Source: Solidesulfovibrio alcoholivorans DSM 5433 (GTDB lineage Bacteria > Desulfobacterota > Desulfovibrionia > Desulfovibrionales > Desulfovibrionaceae). Taken from it: a DNA stretch of 64,000 nucleotides. Every line of letters starts with the position of its first letter. Within the stretch, counting starts at the first letter, position 1. Location: NCBI RefSeq assembly GCF_000702665.1, contig NZ_JNJA01000003.1, positions 1 through 64,000 of the forward strand, written 5' to 3'. Made by a program: the position numbers and the translations under genes. Below the pieces are notes generated by a model. It was not told where the DNA came from. It saw nothing but the letters and a program-made list of their open reading frames with translations, and made no database searches. Positions 11,076 through 20,470 of the stretch are shown in pieces.

Positions 11076-11909
11076 CTACCCTTTCGTTTCCATGGCCGCC
11101 ACGATTTCCGGCGCGCCCCACAGCGGGGCCAGCCGCTTGAGCTCCGCCCGCGGCAACTGGACCAGGACCGGTTTTTTCGAGGTGTCGATCCAGGCCTGGA
11201 CCGCGAGCATGGCCGGTTCGTTCATGGCCGTGCAGCCGACCGTGGGCGCGCCCGGGCGACGCCACAGGTGCATGAAGATGCACGAGCCCGACCCGGGTTT
11301 GGTGTCCGGCGCGTTGTGGTTGACCATGAGCCCGTAGCGGTAGAGGCCATCGGGGCGCAGCATGCGGTCCGGGCTGTCCCAGTCGTGCACGGCCATGGTG
11401 TTCTCGTCCAGTATGCGGTTGTATTCCTTGGAATTGATGGATTCCACGCAGATCGTCTCGCTCGTGACCCGGTGCATGGGCATCTTGGACGGCTGCCACA
11501 GGTCTTCGGGGCGATAAGCAAAGGCCGTGGAAAAGGTGAAGACGCCGGCCGGCGAACGGCCGTCGCCCTCGACCTTGACCGGGCCGCCGGCCGGCGGTTC
11601 GCCGGAGATGCCCCGGCCCCAGGCCAGGCCGTTTTTCCCGAGCGTCACGGCCACGTCGTCGCCGACCGGCCGCCAGGGGCCGTCGCCGTCGCGCTCGAAC
11701 CGGCGCATCCGGGCCTGGTTGGCCGTAAAATCCTCGGACACCACCAGCAGCATCTGCCGGGCCCCGGCCAGGGGCGAAGCGATCGTCCGCGGCGCGGCGG
11801 CAACGGCCGGGACTGTTGCCGTGAGCCGCTTCGGGGCCGGCTGGCAGGACGCAAGGGCGGCGGCAAGACAGAAAAGCATGGCGGACAAAGGCAGGGTTTT
11901 ACGGCGCAT
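11076..11909 (-). CDS. L,D-transpeptidase-like lipoprotein
   Basis: A 277-aa secreted protein. The N terminus MRRKTLPLSAMLFCLAAAL ends in a lipobox (LASC), so Cys about 22 would be lipidated and the protein anchored in the outer or inner membrane. The C-terminal catalytic pattern of YkuD-type L,D-transpeptidases is visible: CIFMHLWRRPGAPTVGCTAM, with the His before and the Cys in the GC pair. These enzymes crosslink peptidoglycan or attach proteins to it. The start at 11909 has GGAGA upstream; a longer reading from 12089 would destroy the signal peptide. Confidence 0.85.
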   Translation of the reverse strand: MRRKTLPLSAMLFCLAAALASCQPAPKRLTATVPAVAAAPRTIASPLAGARQMLLVVSEDFTANQARMRRFERDGDGPWRPVGDDVAVTLGKNGLAWGRGISGEPPAGGPVKVEGDGRSPAGVFTFSTAFAYRPEDLWQPSKMPMHRVTSETICVESINSKEYNRILDENTMAVHDWDSPDRMLRPDGLYRYGLMVNHNAPDTKPGSGSCIFMHLWRRPGAPTVGCTAMNEPAMLAVQAWIDTSKKPVLVQLPRAELKRLAPLWGAPEIVAAMETKG

Positions 11910-12151
11910 GGGAATCTCCGGTGTCTGGCTGCAAGATTGCCGTGTCCCGGCATCCTTACACCTTTTTCGCGGCCCGTGGCCAGCCAATATCCATTTTCCG
12001 GAGCGTGCCGACGCCGCGGCGTTTTCCGCCGCGACGCATCTTGCCCGGACCTGGAAAATCGCTATGATGATCGAATACGATCCGGGCACGCCCGGCCCAT
12101 GTTCCGGCGCCCGGATCGGAACGCCATCGCCGATGCTTAAGGAGCACGCGG

Positions 12152-12556
12152 ATGATCTGTTGGGATGCGTCCCTGTCCCTGGGCATTGAGGAACTCGACG
12201 CCCAACACCGGGCGCTCATCGCCCTGGCCAACGCGCTCGAGGAAAAACGCGGCTGCGAAGACCCGGCCGTCGTCGCCGAGGCGTTGCGCTTTTTACGCAA
12301 CTTCAGCGACAGCCACTTCCCCCTCGAAGAGATGTACATGCGCACCTCGCAGTTCCCGCAGCGCAAGCCCCATACGCAGGACCACGAACTTTTCATCAAT
12401 CAGGTGATTTTCCTGGAGATCGAAAAGGAATTCGGCTTGGCGACCAGCCAGTTGCTCGACGAGATTCTGGCCTTCCTCGCGGGATGGTTCGAAGACCACC
12501 TCGCCGGCCAGGACAGGGCCTTCCACGCGTATCTGCACGGCAGCGACGAAGCGTAA
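12152..12556 (+). CDS. Bacteriohemerythrin
   Basis: A 134-aa single-domain hemerythrin that reversibly binds O2 at a di-iron site. Ligand motifs are in place: GIEELDAQH (first His), HFPLEEMYM (His and Glu), HTQDHE (two His) and HLAGQD (His and Asp). Such proteins are common in anaerobes and micro-aerophiles such as Desulfovibrio, where they buffer or sense oxygen. It is a lone gene with GGAG about 10 bp before the ATG. Confidence 0.93.
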   Translation: MICWDASLSLGIEELDAQHRALIALANALEEKRGCEDPAVVAEALRFLRNFSDSHFPLEEMYMRTSQFPQRKPHTQDHELFINQVIFLEIEKEFGLATSQLLDEILAFLAGWFEDHLAGQDRAFHAYLHGSDEA

Positions 12557-12668
12557 GCGCTGTTCACGGCGCATCGTCCGCGAGCCCCGTCCGACAATCC
12601 TGCCAGGGTGCCGCACAGCCCCGCTCCGCGCTCAGGCGCGAAGCGGCATACTCCCTCGACAGCCGGCC

Positions 12669-13880
12669 TCAGGCGAACGAGACGAGCAGTTCCGCCACCT
12701 TGCGGCTGTCGGCCTGGCCGGGGTTGTCCTCACGGACAAGCGGCACATCGAGCACTTCCACGCCAAGGCGGCGGATGGCGGCGAGATCGAGCGGCGCCTC
12801 GTACGCGCCGCGCGCGGCATCCACCAGCACGAAGCGCAGCAGGTCCTGCCTGGCACACGGTCTGACGCAGCCCGCTTCCAGGGTTTCGAGCAGCCGCGCC
12901 ACCTGCCCGGCCACGGTCATGCCGCACTGCTCCGGGTCGTGGCCGAGGTTTGGAATGTAGACCTTGGGACAGGCATTGGCGGCCACGGCGTCGCCCACGC
13001 CCTGGGGCAGGAGGTTGGCCAGCAGGCTCGAATAGAAGCTGCCGTAGGGGTAGCAGATCACGTCGGCCTGGCGGATGAGCCGTTCCGTTTTTTCCCGGAT
13101 ATGCACCGCGGCCGGGGTCGGGTCGTCGAGGCTGGCCGTGAGCCACATCTTTTTGATGGGCGCGTCGATGGGCGCGGTTTCCTTGCCGGTCATGCGGTGC
13201 TGGCCGATGAGCACGCGGCCGTTTTCCAGCTCGCAGGCCAGGTGCAGGTCGGCGTTGACTACCGGACGCACCACACCGCGCGCCTCGACCAGCTTCATGA
13301 ACAGGTAGATGACCGGATCGAGCATGCGGTTGTAGTTGAAATAGCCGCCGGTCAGGATGCAGTTGCCGATGCTGGCCCCGCGCAGGTCGAAAGATTCGGG
13401 CCGGCGCTGCTCGAAAAACCGCAGGTGGGTGCGGATGATCTTGCGCATGGGATCGGGAACGTGGCGCACGAGGGGGTCTTCGCCGGCGATCATCCTTTGC
13501 AGCCGCTTGACGAGCTCCTCCTGGGAGGCGTCCTTGGGCAGGCGGTAGGCGAAAAGCTCGAACACGGCCGGGTTGCCGGTGATGGAACGGTCCGCCAGGG
13601 CCATGATGCGGTTGCGCAGGTCGCCCACGGCCGGCATGGCGAAATGGCGGCGCAGCACGGCCGAGGAGCCGCCGGAATCGAAGGGCGTGATGAGGTGGAT
13701 GGAATTGGCGGTGTACTCGATGAGGGTTTCGCTCAGATGCCGCAGCGCCGTGCCGCCACTGAAAAAAAGCAGTTTCGGCCCGAGTTCCGGCGCACGGCGG
13801 TAAAGGGTCGCCTTGTGGGCGTCGGGCAGGTTGATGTTTCGGGCTATTGTCACGCGCGCGGTGGATTTCTTGTCGGGCAC
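12669..13880 (-). CDS. GAK-system CofD-like protein
   Basis: About 403 aa. It has the CofD/YvcK-type fold signature LLFFSGGTALRHLSE at the N terminus and DVICYPYGSFYSSLLANLLPQGV in the middle, like 2-phospho-L-lactate transferase (CofD) and YvcK. In the GAK gene set described from Desulfovibrio-type genomes, a CofD-like protein of this length is encoded next to HprK-related kinase B, as here (43 bp downstream of it). The biochemical role of the set is unknown. The GTG at 13880 has AAGGA upstream; a GTG at 13898 is an alternative. No ATP-grasp partner is in this window. Confidence 0.85.
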   Translation of the reverse strand: MPDKKSTARVTIARNINLPDAHKATLYRRAPELGPKLLFFSGGTALRHLSETLIEYTANSIHLITPFDSGGSSAVLRRHFAMPAVGDLRNRIMALADRSITGNPAVFELFAYRLPKDASQEELVKRLQRMIAGEDPLVRHVPDPMRKIIRTHLRFFEQRRPESFDLRGASIGNCILTGGYFNYNRMLDPVIYLFMKLVEARGVVRPVVNADLHLACELENGRVLIGQHRMTGKETAPIDAPIKKMWLTASLDDPTPAAVHIREKTERLIRQADVICYPYGSFYSSLLANLLPQGVGDAVAANACPKVYIPNLGHDPEQCGMTVAGQVARLLETLEAGCVRPCARQDLLRFVLVDAARGAYEAPLDLAAIRRLGVEVLDVPLVREDNPGQADSRKVAELLVSFA

Positions 13881-13923
13881 GGCCGTTCCTTGTCGCACTG
13901 GGGTTAAGACGTGATGTCGGGAC

Positions 13924-15015
13924 TCAGGCGACGGATGTCGCGACAGCCTGCCGCGTCAGAAGGTCGAGGCACAGGGCGGCGGCCCGGGGGAAGTCCGTAC
14001 CCCCGTGGACGAGGAGCACGGGGCATGCGCCGAGCAGCCGCAAATACTCCTCGGGCGCGGCCCGGCGCGGCCCGGCCTCGAAAAAGACGCCCAGGTCCTT
14101 CGTGAAGGCGGGGAGCAGCTCCGCGCGGGCGTCGCCTTCGACCCAACGCGTCGCCATGCCGCCCTGTCCGGGCCGCCAGCGCAGCACGATAAGCGCCGCC
14201 AGCGCCGCGCGCAGCCGGAAGCGGCCGGGGCCGAAGCAGTCGCGGATGGGCACGTCGTACTTGCGCTCGAGCGCCCACAACGCGTCGGCCGCAAGCCGCG
14301 CGTATCCGGCGCGTTCCTCTTCCGTCAGCAGCGCGACCAGATTGTCGTTGTGCAAAAGCGTTCCCGGATTGACGCGGGGCATGCGTGCGACGCCGGTCAT
14401 GGCAAGGCCGTCCCCGGACGCGGCCGGTCCGACGAGCAGGCGGTCGTTGGAAGTAAACGACGCGCCGTGGCGCATGATTTCGAGCGCGAGCGTGGACTTG
14501 CCCGCCCCGGCGAAACCGGAAATGGCCAGCCCGACGCCGCCCACGGCCACGCCCGCGGCGTGCAGGAGCAGCGCGCCGTCCTTGAGCTCGCGATCGGCCG
14601 CGCGGGCGTTGATGCAGTTGACGACCTGATCCACGTTGTCACCGCACGGCCCGAGCACGTAATGGCCGCCGCGGCCGAACACGAGCCACAGCCCGGTGCG
14701 CCGTTTGCGCACCACCCGGCCGTCCGCGAGGTCGACGAATTCTTCCTTGGCGTCGTCGTCCGCGCCGTCTCCCGTGGCGAACGGCAGCGCCAGGGGCACG
14801 GGGCCGCGGTCGAGCACCGTCACCTCGATGTCCGGCGCGCCCGCGTCGCCCGGGAAGTCGGTATAGTGCGCGGCCAGGGCGTCCATGACCTTCGCGGCGT
14901 TGGAACGCACGCGCACGGCGGTCCGCCCCAGGCGCACGTCGAGGACCAGGGGGGCCGTGGCCCCGCGGGCATACGCGACGGCGACGTCGCGGCAGGTGGC
15001 CGGTCCTTGCTCCAT
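13924..15015 (-). CDS. HprK-related kinase B (GAK system)
   Basis: A 363-aa protein with a Walker A loop ISGFAGAGKSTLAL (about 195-208) followed by SNDRLLV, as in the catalytic domain of HPr serine kinase/phosphatase. The N-terminal domain differs from HprK, and the HPr-binding signature is not evident. This matches the 'HprK-related kinase B' family of the GAK set. Its substrate is unknown and might be a small partner rather than HPr. AAGGAAGAG precedes the ATG. A perfect palindrome (15100-15125) lies 85 bp upstream and recurs upstream of the amphi-Trp gene. Confidence 0.87.
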   Translation of the reverse strand: MEQGPATCRDVAVAYARGATAPLVLDVRLGRTAVRVRSNAAKVMDALAAHYTDFPGDAGAPDIEVTVLDRGPVPLALPFATGDGADDDAKEEFVDLADGRVVRKRRTGLWLVFGRGGHYVLGPCGDNVDQVVNCINARAADRELKDGALLLHAAGVAVGGVGLAISGFAGAGKSTLALEIMRHGASFTSNDRLLVGPAASGDGLAMTGVARMPRVNPGTLLHNDNLVALLTEEERAGYARLAADALWALERKYDVPIRDCFGPGRFRLRAALAALIVLRWRPGQGGMATRWVEGDARAELLPAFTKDLGVFFEAGPRRAAPEEYLRLLGACPVLLVHGGTDFPRAAALCLDLLTRQAVATSVA

Positions 15016-15099
15016 GCTCTCTTCCTTCGCAACGCGTGTCACGGCCTCGAAGAAAGCAGATATGCTTTTCGAGGACAACACGCTTGAAGAGTTGTTTTT

Positions 15100-15125
15100 C
15101 TGAAAAATACTGACGTATTTTTCAG
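15100..15125. promoter_or_regulatory. Perfect palindrome upstream of HprK-related kinase B
   Basis: Two 11-bp arms, CTGAAAAATAC and GTATTTTTCAG, are separated by TGAC. It lies between the phoU stop and the kinase B start, in an otherwise GC-rich region. Its core AAATAC-N4-GTATTT recurs at 22382-22409 before the amphi-Trp gene. It has no U-tract on either strand, so an operator is more likely than a terminator. Confidence 0.55.
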
Positions 15126-15134
15126 GGTCCGACA

Positions 15135-15800
15135 CTACCGGGGCTGGCACTGCTGGCTGAGCGTCGCCCCCTTGAGGATAAAAACGACCACTTCCGCCAA
15201 GTTGGAGGCATAGCCGGCCATGCGCTCGAAGCACCGGGCCGCCAGAATCGCCCGTACCGAGGCTTCCGGCTGGGCGTGGCAATTCGAAAGCGCCTCGGAG
15301 ATGCAGCGCATGACGGACATGGCGAGTTCCCCCGCCTTTTCGTCCAGGCGGCAGACCTCCAGGGCCTTGTCCGTGTCGTCCTCGACGAAGGCCTGGGTGG
15401 CCAGGGCGTACATGCGCTGCGCATGGGCGGCCAGGGTCTCGAGGAACTTGTCGCAGTCGCCGGGAAGCCCGGGACCGTTGAGGGCGCTTTCGGCCACGCC
15501 CACGGCCTCGTCGGCCAGCCGTTCCAGGTTGATGCCGGCGCGAGCGTAGCCCACGATGCGCCGCAGGTCGAGGGCCACGGGCTGCTCCAGGGCCAGCATG
15601 CGCAGGCAGGCCTCGTCGAGGTCGCAGGCCTGCTGGTTAATGCCGCGGTCCGCCTCGATGACCTGGCGCGCCACTCCCGCGTCCTGCTCGATATAGGCTG
15701 TGACGGCCCCCTGCCTGGAAGTCTCGACGCGCTCGAACAAAGCGGTGACGCGCGCCTTGAGGGCATCCAATTCCGCGTGGAAATGCGATCTGGTTTCCAT
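15135..15800 (-). CDS. phoU: PhoU-type phosphate signalling/transport accessory protein
   Basis: A 221-aa cytoplasmic helical protein made of two PhoU repeats; the pattern ERLADEAVGVAESA and ERMAGYASNLAEVVVFILKG shows the two metal- and Glu-rich helices. PhoU proteins restrain phosphate uptake by Pst and signal to PhoR. The ATG at 15800 has AGGAA upstream and gives a normal length. No pst or pho genes are adjacent, so this is a solitary copy. It precedes kinase B on the same strand but a palindrome lies between them. Confidence 0.9.
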   Translation of the reverse strand: METRSHFHAELDALKARVTALFERVETSRQGAVTAYIEQDAGVARQVIEADRGINQQACDLDEACLRMLALEQPVALDLRRIVGYARAGINLERLADEAVGVAESALNGPGLPGDCDKFLETLAAHAQRMYALATQAFVEDDTDKALEVCRLDEKAGELAMSVMRCISEALSNCHAQPEASVRAILAARCFERMAGYASNLAEVVVFILKGATLSQQCQPR

Positions 15801-16469
15801 ACCGTTCCTGCTCCCGACGCCCTGCCTCCAGGGCTGGTTTGACTGTAAAAGGAGGCGACGCGCCGCGCCGTCAACGGCAAACCGTCGTGGCGGCGACCCT
15901 TGCGCGGCATTGCTCCATAGAGGATATCGCGGTCCGTTATCCATGTCGGTCGAGCCGGCATGCCATGGAATCACTGACAAACACCCATGACGATCGCGCC
16001 ATGGCTTTGTGGCGAACAGGTGACAAAGACGCAACGCAAGACCACCGCACCAAACGCCCGCGCAGGACGCCTCAAGACGACCTGCGCCGCAGCAGGAAAT
16101 CGAGCAGCAGCACGGCAAGGACTTCGCGATCCGTCGTCGCCCGGGCGTGCCGGGAAAACTCCCGGGCCAGCCTGCGCTCCCCCAGGGCGCGCAGCACGGC
16201 GCAACCCTGGCGACGCAACCCTTCCACGGCGGTTTCGACGTCCCACGAGCACGGCGCATCCTGGTTCATGCCCGTTTCATGCGCCCCGGGGGCATGCGGG
16301 GACAAGCGTCATTTGCGTGACAAACGGCCCTGTCGCGTCAACAAAAGGGCGGGCAACCGCAACCCCGCCGCAACGGGGCGACGTTAAAAGGCCCAAACGC
16401 CGCCCGACGCCGCCGCGCTGTGCCATGCCGCCGGTCGTCCCGCCGGTTTTTTCCTTCAAAGGAGAGACC
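15801..16469. other. 669-bp intergenic stretch
   Basis: Between the divergent phoU and PHP-glycosyltransferase genes. Apart from a doubtful 65-codon frame (16072-16269) I see no gene. Composition is GC-rich with a short AT-richer part near 15900-16010. No clear RNA gene, terminator or repeat was found. Confidence 0.5.
16072..16269 (-). CDS. Possible small protein, 65 aa
   Basis: An open frame of 65 codons from an ATG at 16269. The predicted product is amphipathic and mostly helical, with an Arg-rich C-terminal end (LLLDFLLRRRSS). Codon use resembles coding sequence more than the other frames here, but no strong ribosome site is present and I know no homologue. It may be a chance frame in GC-rich DNA. 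Confidence 0.3.
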   Translation of the reverse strand: MNQDAPCSWDVETAVEGLRRQGCAVLRALGERRLAREFSRHARATTDREVLAVLLLDFLLRRRSS

Positions 16470-18944
16470 ATGAAGATCGACCTGCACGTGCATTCCAAGT
16501 ACTCGACCCGGCCTTCGCAATGGGTGCTGCAAAAGCTCAACTGCCCGGAAAGCTTCACCGAGCCCATGCGCATCTATGAGGAAGCCAAGCGCAAGGGCAT
16601 GGGCCTTGTCACCATCTCCGACCACAACCGCATCGAAGGCGCCCTGTCCATCGCCCACCTGCCCGATACCTTCATCAGCGAGGAAGTGACTTCGTATTTC
16701 CCGGAAGACCGCTGCAAGGTCCACGTGCTCGTCTACGACATCGACGAGGCAATCCACAAGGAACTCCAACGACTGCGCGAAAACGTCTACGACCTGGTGG
16801 ACTACCTGCGCCAGGAGAACCTGCACCACGCCGTGGCCCACCCCCTGTTCGGGGTCAACGACCGGATCACGGTGCCCAATTTCGAGAAGCTGCTGTTGCT
16901 CTTCCGCAACTTCGAGATCAACGGCGCGCGCGACGCCTGGCAAAACGACTGCCTGCGCGAGATCATCCCGAGCCTCGGCGAGGAAACCATCTGGCGGTTG
17001 GCCGAGAAATACAACATCGACCCTGGCTACACCCAGCCCTGGCGCAAGAACCTCATCGGTGGCTCCGACGACCACAGCGCGCTCTATATTGCCTCCACCT
17101 ACACCCATGTGGACGGCGCGACCAACCTGCGGGAGTTCCTCGACGGCCTGGAAAACGGCGCGGCGCGCGCCATAGGCGCGTCGTCCACGCCGCGCACGAT
17201 GGCACGCACTCTCTACAGCATCGCCTACCAGTACTACAAACACCGTTTCAGCATCGACCGCTTCCTGGACAAGGACGTGAGCCTCAAGGTCATCGACCGC
17301 TTTCTCGAACCCGAGGCCCAAGGCAGCGCGGGATTTGCCTTCAAGCTGCGCACCAAGATCGTGCGCACGCTCACCCGCCGCCGTCCCCGGGCCAACACGC
17401 CGCTTAAGGACCTCATCCGCACCGAGACCGAAAACCTTATCCGTTCCGACGCCACGCTCATGGAGTTCGCCCAGGCGGGCGTGCTCAACGGCGAGAACCT
17501 GGAAAACGGCTGGTTCTCCTTCGTCAACCGCGCCACCAACCGCATGGCCTCCCACTTCGCCCACACGCTGCTCGACCACGTCAGCGGCGCCAACGTCTTC
17601 GACATCTTCGGCACCCTGGGCTCGGCCGGGGCGCTCTACACCATGCTCGCCCCCTACTTCCTGGCCTATTCCATCTTCACCAAGGACCGGCAGTTCAGCA
17701 CCGAGGTGCGCAAGGCGCTGACCGGCAATAACGGCAAGGGCGGCGAAGTGCGCGTGGCCCATTTCACCGACACCTTCCACGAAATAAACGGCGTCTCCGG
17801 CACCCTGCGCCAGCAGGCGGAACTGGCCATCCGCACCGGCAAGGCCTTAAGCATCGTCACCTGCGACCACGGCCAGCGTGTCTTCGAGCCGGGCGTGCAG
17901 AACTTCAAGCCCATCGGCGTCTACCACCTCGACGAATACCCGGACCAGAAGCTCTTCTATCCGCCGCTTCTGGAAATGCTCCACTACGTCTACGCCGGCG
18001 GCTTCACCCGCATCCACTCGGCGACACCCGGCCCCATCGGCCTGGCGGCGCTTTGCATCGCCAAGACGCTGCGCCTGCCCATCTACGGCACCTACCACAC
18101 CGCCCTGCCCCAGTACGCGCAGATCCTCACCGGCGACGAGGCCATGGAAGACCTCACCTGGAAATTCATCATCTGGTATTACAACCAGATGGACCTCGTA
18201 TACATTCCCTCGAAGGAGACCGGGCGGGAGCTCACGGAAAAAGGGCTCGATCCGGCCAAGCTGCGGCTTTTCCCCAGGGGCGTGGACGTCGGGCGCTTCC
18301 ATCCCGGCAAGCGTTCGGACGAAACGGCGGCGCGCTTCGGCATGGGCGGCGGCGCGCGCCTGCTCTATGCCGGCCGGGTGTCGCGCGAAAAAGACCTGCA
18401 CCTGCTCGCCCAGGCCTTTCGCGCCATAAGCGCCGACCGCAAGGACGTGACACTCACCGTCGTCGGCGATGGCCCCTTCCTCGACGACCTGCGCGGCCTC
18501 CTCGCCGGCACGCCCACCACCTTCACCGGCTACCGCGAAGGCGAGGAGCTCACCGCGCTTTTCGCCGCGAGCGACTTGTTCGTCTTCCCGAGCGCCACGG
18601 ACACCTTCGGCAATGTGGTGCTGGAGGCGCAGGCCTCGGGCCTGCCCATCATCGTCACCGACCAGGGCGGCCCCATGGAGAACATCCTGCCCGGCGAAAC
18701 CGGCCTCGTGGTGCCGGCCGGCGACGCGAGCGCCCTGCAAGCGGCCATCGAAACCCTGCTCGACGACCCGCAGCGCATGCGCGCCATGGGCCGCGCCGGC
18801 CGGGTCTACGCCGAGGAACGCACCATCGAACAGGCCTTCGAGGACTATTGGGACATGTACGACGGAGACGCTCCGGCCGGGCCGGTGGAAACGCAGCCCG
18901 AGGCGCAAGCGGAAAAGCCCCAGCGCATGGTCGTGGCGGCGTAA
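16470..18944 (+). CDS. PHP-domain / group 1 glycosyltransferase fusion
   Basis: An 824-aa two-domain protein. Residues 1-240 form a PHP-type metal-dependent phosphoesterase: IDLHVHSKYS, SDHNRIEG, AHPLFG and GGSDDHS (near 197) carry the metal-binding His and Asp residues. A helical linker (about 250-420) precedes a GT4 glycosyltransferase (427-end) with FTDTFHEINGVSGTLRQQ and the donor-binding region FPSATDTFGNVVLEAQASGLP. The fusion may couple sugar transfer with phosphate removal. AAAGGAGAG is 4-5 bp before the ATG. A strong terminator follows at 18998. Confidence 0.92.
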   Translation: MKIDLHVHSKYSTRPSQWVLQKLNCPESFTEPMRIYEEAKRKGMGLVTISDHNRIEGALSIAHLPDTFISEEVTSYFPEDRCKVHVLVYDIDEAIHKELQRLRENVYDLVDYLRQENLHHAVAHPLFGVNDRITVPNFEKLLLLFRNFEINGARDAWQNDCLREIIPSLGEETIWRLAEKYNIDPGYTQPWRKNLIGGSDDHSALYIASTYTHVDGATNLREFLDGLENGAARAIGASSTPRTMARTLYSIAYQYYKHRFSIDRFLDKDVSLKVIDRFLEPEAQGSAGFAFKLRTKIVRTLTRRRPRANTPLKDLIRTETENLIRSDATLMEFAQAGVLNGENLENGWFSFVNRATNRMASHFAHTLLDHVSGANVFDIFGTLGSAGALYTMLAPYFLAYSIFTKDRQFSTEVRKALTGNNGKGGEVRVAHFTDTFHEINGVSGTLRQQAELAIRTGKALSIVTCDHGQRVFEPGVQNFKPIGVYHLDEYPDQKLFYPPLLEMLHYVYAGGFTRIHSATPGPIGLAALCIAKTLRLPIYGTYHTALPQYAQILTGDEAMEDLTWKFIIWYYNQMDLVYIPSKETGRELTEKGLDPAKLRLFPRGVDVGRFHPGKRSDETAARFGMGGGARLLYAGRVSREKDLHLLAQAFRAISADRKDVTLTVVGDGPFLDDLRGLLAGTPTTFTGYREGEELTALFAASDLFVFPSATDTFGNVVLEAQASGLPIIVTDQGGPMENILPGETGLVVPAGDASALQAAIETLLDDPQRMRAMGRAGRVYAEERTIEQAFEDYWDMYDGDAPAGPVETQPEAQAEKPQRMVVAA

Positions 18945-18997
18945 AGCGGGAGGCCGCCCGGCCCCCAATCGGGAGCATTCCCTCCGGCACACGCAAA

Positions 18998-19031
18998 AGG
19001 GACGCGGCGTTCGGGCCGCGTCCCTCTTTTT
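18998..19031 (+). terminator. Intrinsic terminator of the PHP-glycosyltransferase gene
   Basis: A perfect 11-bp stem (AGGGACGCGGC and its complement, loop of 6) is followed by CTTTTTTTC. It lies 54 bp past the stop and before the convergent radical SAM gene. Confidence 0.9.
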
Positions 19032-19051
19032 TCGAGCAGCGTTCGAGCGGA

Positions 19052-20278
19052 TTAGGCCACGGCGAAACGGCGCAGTTTCTCCGGTTCGGGCGGTTTGCGG
19101 CCGTCGAAGCGGCCGCAGGCGGCGAAATAGCGCAGGTCCGTAAACCAAAGCCGCAACTGCCGCCGGTCGGCCCGCAGCAGCCGCCGCCAGCCGACAGGGC
19201 CACCGGCCAGGTCGCCGAGAGGGGCGAGCAGCTCGCTCGGGTCGCGGAAGCATTCCCAGTCGCAGGCGCGGCAATGGGGCTGCCCGCCAAGACGCGCCTC
19301 GGAGAGCTTCCAGAACGGCCCCATGTTCTCCCTGGCGCGGTAGCCGCAGGGGTAGCAGTCGCCCCTGCGGTCCACATAGAAAAAGCTCACACCGCCCAGG
19401 CACGGCCGCCCGGGCACGGCGGGCCTGGAATACTGGCCGATCAGCGCGTGTACGGCGCAAAGGGGCGTGAACACGCGCAGCCGGCTGCGCTGGCGCGGCA
19501 CGACGTCGGCAAGCGCCTTGAAGAGTTCGAGCTTTTCCGCATCGGAAAACGTCACCCGGGCATCGGCGGCCGTGGCCGCGTAGACCGCCTGCGCCCCCTT
19601 CTCCCGGTCGGCGTCGCTCATGGGATAACAGCAGTTGGCGATGGTGAAGCCCAGGGCGGCGGCGGTCTCGAAAAACCGGGTCATTTGCTCCCGCGCGGCC
19701 GCGGCAAACGCCGCACCCTGGCCGGCAAGGGCCTCCGGGCCGCCCATGTGGCGGTTGAGCGCGACATTGGCCGTGGGGAAGATGCCGTGGGCGTGCAGGA
19801 TAGGCAGCGCGCGCGAAACGCCCGCGACCATGCCGGGATGGCCCCGATTGGCCTCGTGCGTGGCGGGATCGGCGGAATCGAGGCTCACCCAGAAATTGCG
19901 CACGGGCGTGGCGGCGAGGTTTTCGGCCAGCCGCGTCACCCTGTCCGTGAAATCCGGCGCGTCGGGGTGGGCGAACTGGTAGCCGTTGGTGCCGGTGCGC
20001 AGATAGGCGATGCCCGCCTGGCCCGCATGGCGCAGCAGGTCGAAAAGGAGCGTTCCGGTCAGGAAGGGCTCGCCGCCGGTGAAGGACAGCGCCTCGACGC
20101 CAAGGGCCGCGCAGCGGTCGATGACGCGCCTCGCCGTATCCGGGTCCATGTCGCCGCGTGTGCCGCCGGCCGTCACGTTCATGCCGCATTGGGCGCAACG
20201 GGCATTGCAGCGGTCCGTCAGCTGCATGACCACCTGGCGCGGCCTGCCCCGCCGTTGCAATATACGTACTAGGGCCAT
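19052..20278 (-). CDS. Radical SAM protein with a SPASM-like C-terminal Cys region
   Basis: A 408-aa protein. The radical SAM cluster motif CNARCAQC (C-x3-C-x2-C) lies near residue 24, followed by FTGGEPFL. Near the C terminus, GDCYPCGYRA and HCRACDWECF supply further Cys residues, consistent with an auxiliary [4Fe-4S] cluster as in SPASM or twitch proteins that modify peptides. The ATG has AAAGGAGC 4 bp upstream. It diverges from the ParA gene. The product is unknown; a peptide or sugar modification is plausible. Confidence 0.9.
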   Translation of the reverse strand: MALVRILQRRGRPRQVVMQLTDRCNARCAQCGMNVTAGGTRGDMDPDTARRVIDRCAALGVEALSFTGGEPFLTGTLLFDLLRHAGQAGIAYLRTGTNGYQFAHPDAPDFTDRVTRLAENLAATPVRNFWVSLDSADPATHEANRGHPGMVAGVSRALPILHAHGIFPTANVALNRHMGGPEALAGQGAAFAAAAREQMTRFFETAAALGFTIANCCYPMSDADREKGAQAVYAATAADARVTFSDAEKLELFKALADVVPRQRSRLRVFTPLCAVHALIGQYSRPAVPGRPCLGGVSFFYVDRRGDCYPCGYRARENMGPFWKLSEARLGGQPHCRACDWECFRDPSELLAPLGDLAGGPVGWRRLLRADRRQLRLWFTDLRYFAACGRFDGRKPPEPEKLRRFAVA

Positions 20279-20470
20279 AGTGCTCCTTTGAAAATGCATC
20301 CTTCTGCCGTCTGCGAGGGATTCCCGGCGTTTCGTCGGCATAGCCGCCCCTGCGGATGCGGCGCTTGTCGAATGTGTTACGATCGTGTGACGCCGTTTCG
20401 AGTACCGCGGATGCTCCAGTTGCAAGAACATTGTCGTCAAATTGTAACGCAGGCCGGGCATATTGCCGCA

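Noticed and set aside
15100-15125. phoU intrinsic terminator
   Set aside because: The stem is AT-rich and is followed by AAAAAC on the phoU-sense strand, not by a U-tract; the recurrence before another GAK gene favours an operator.
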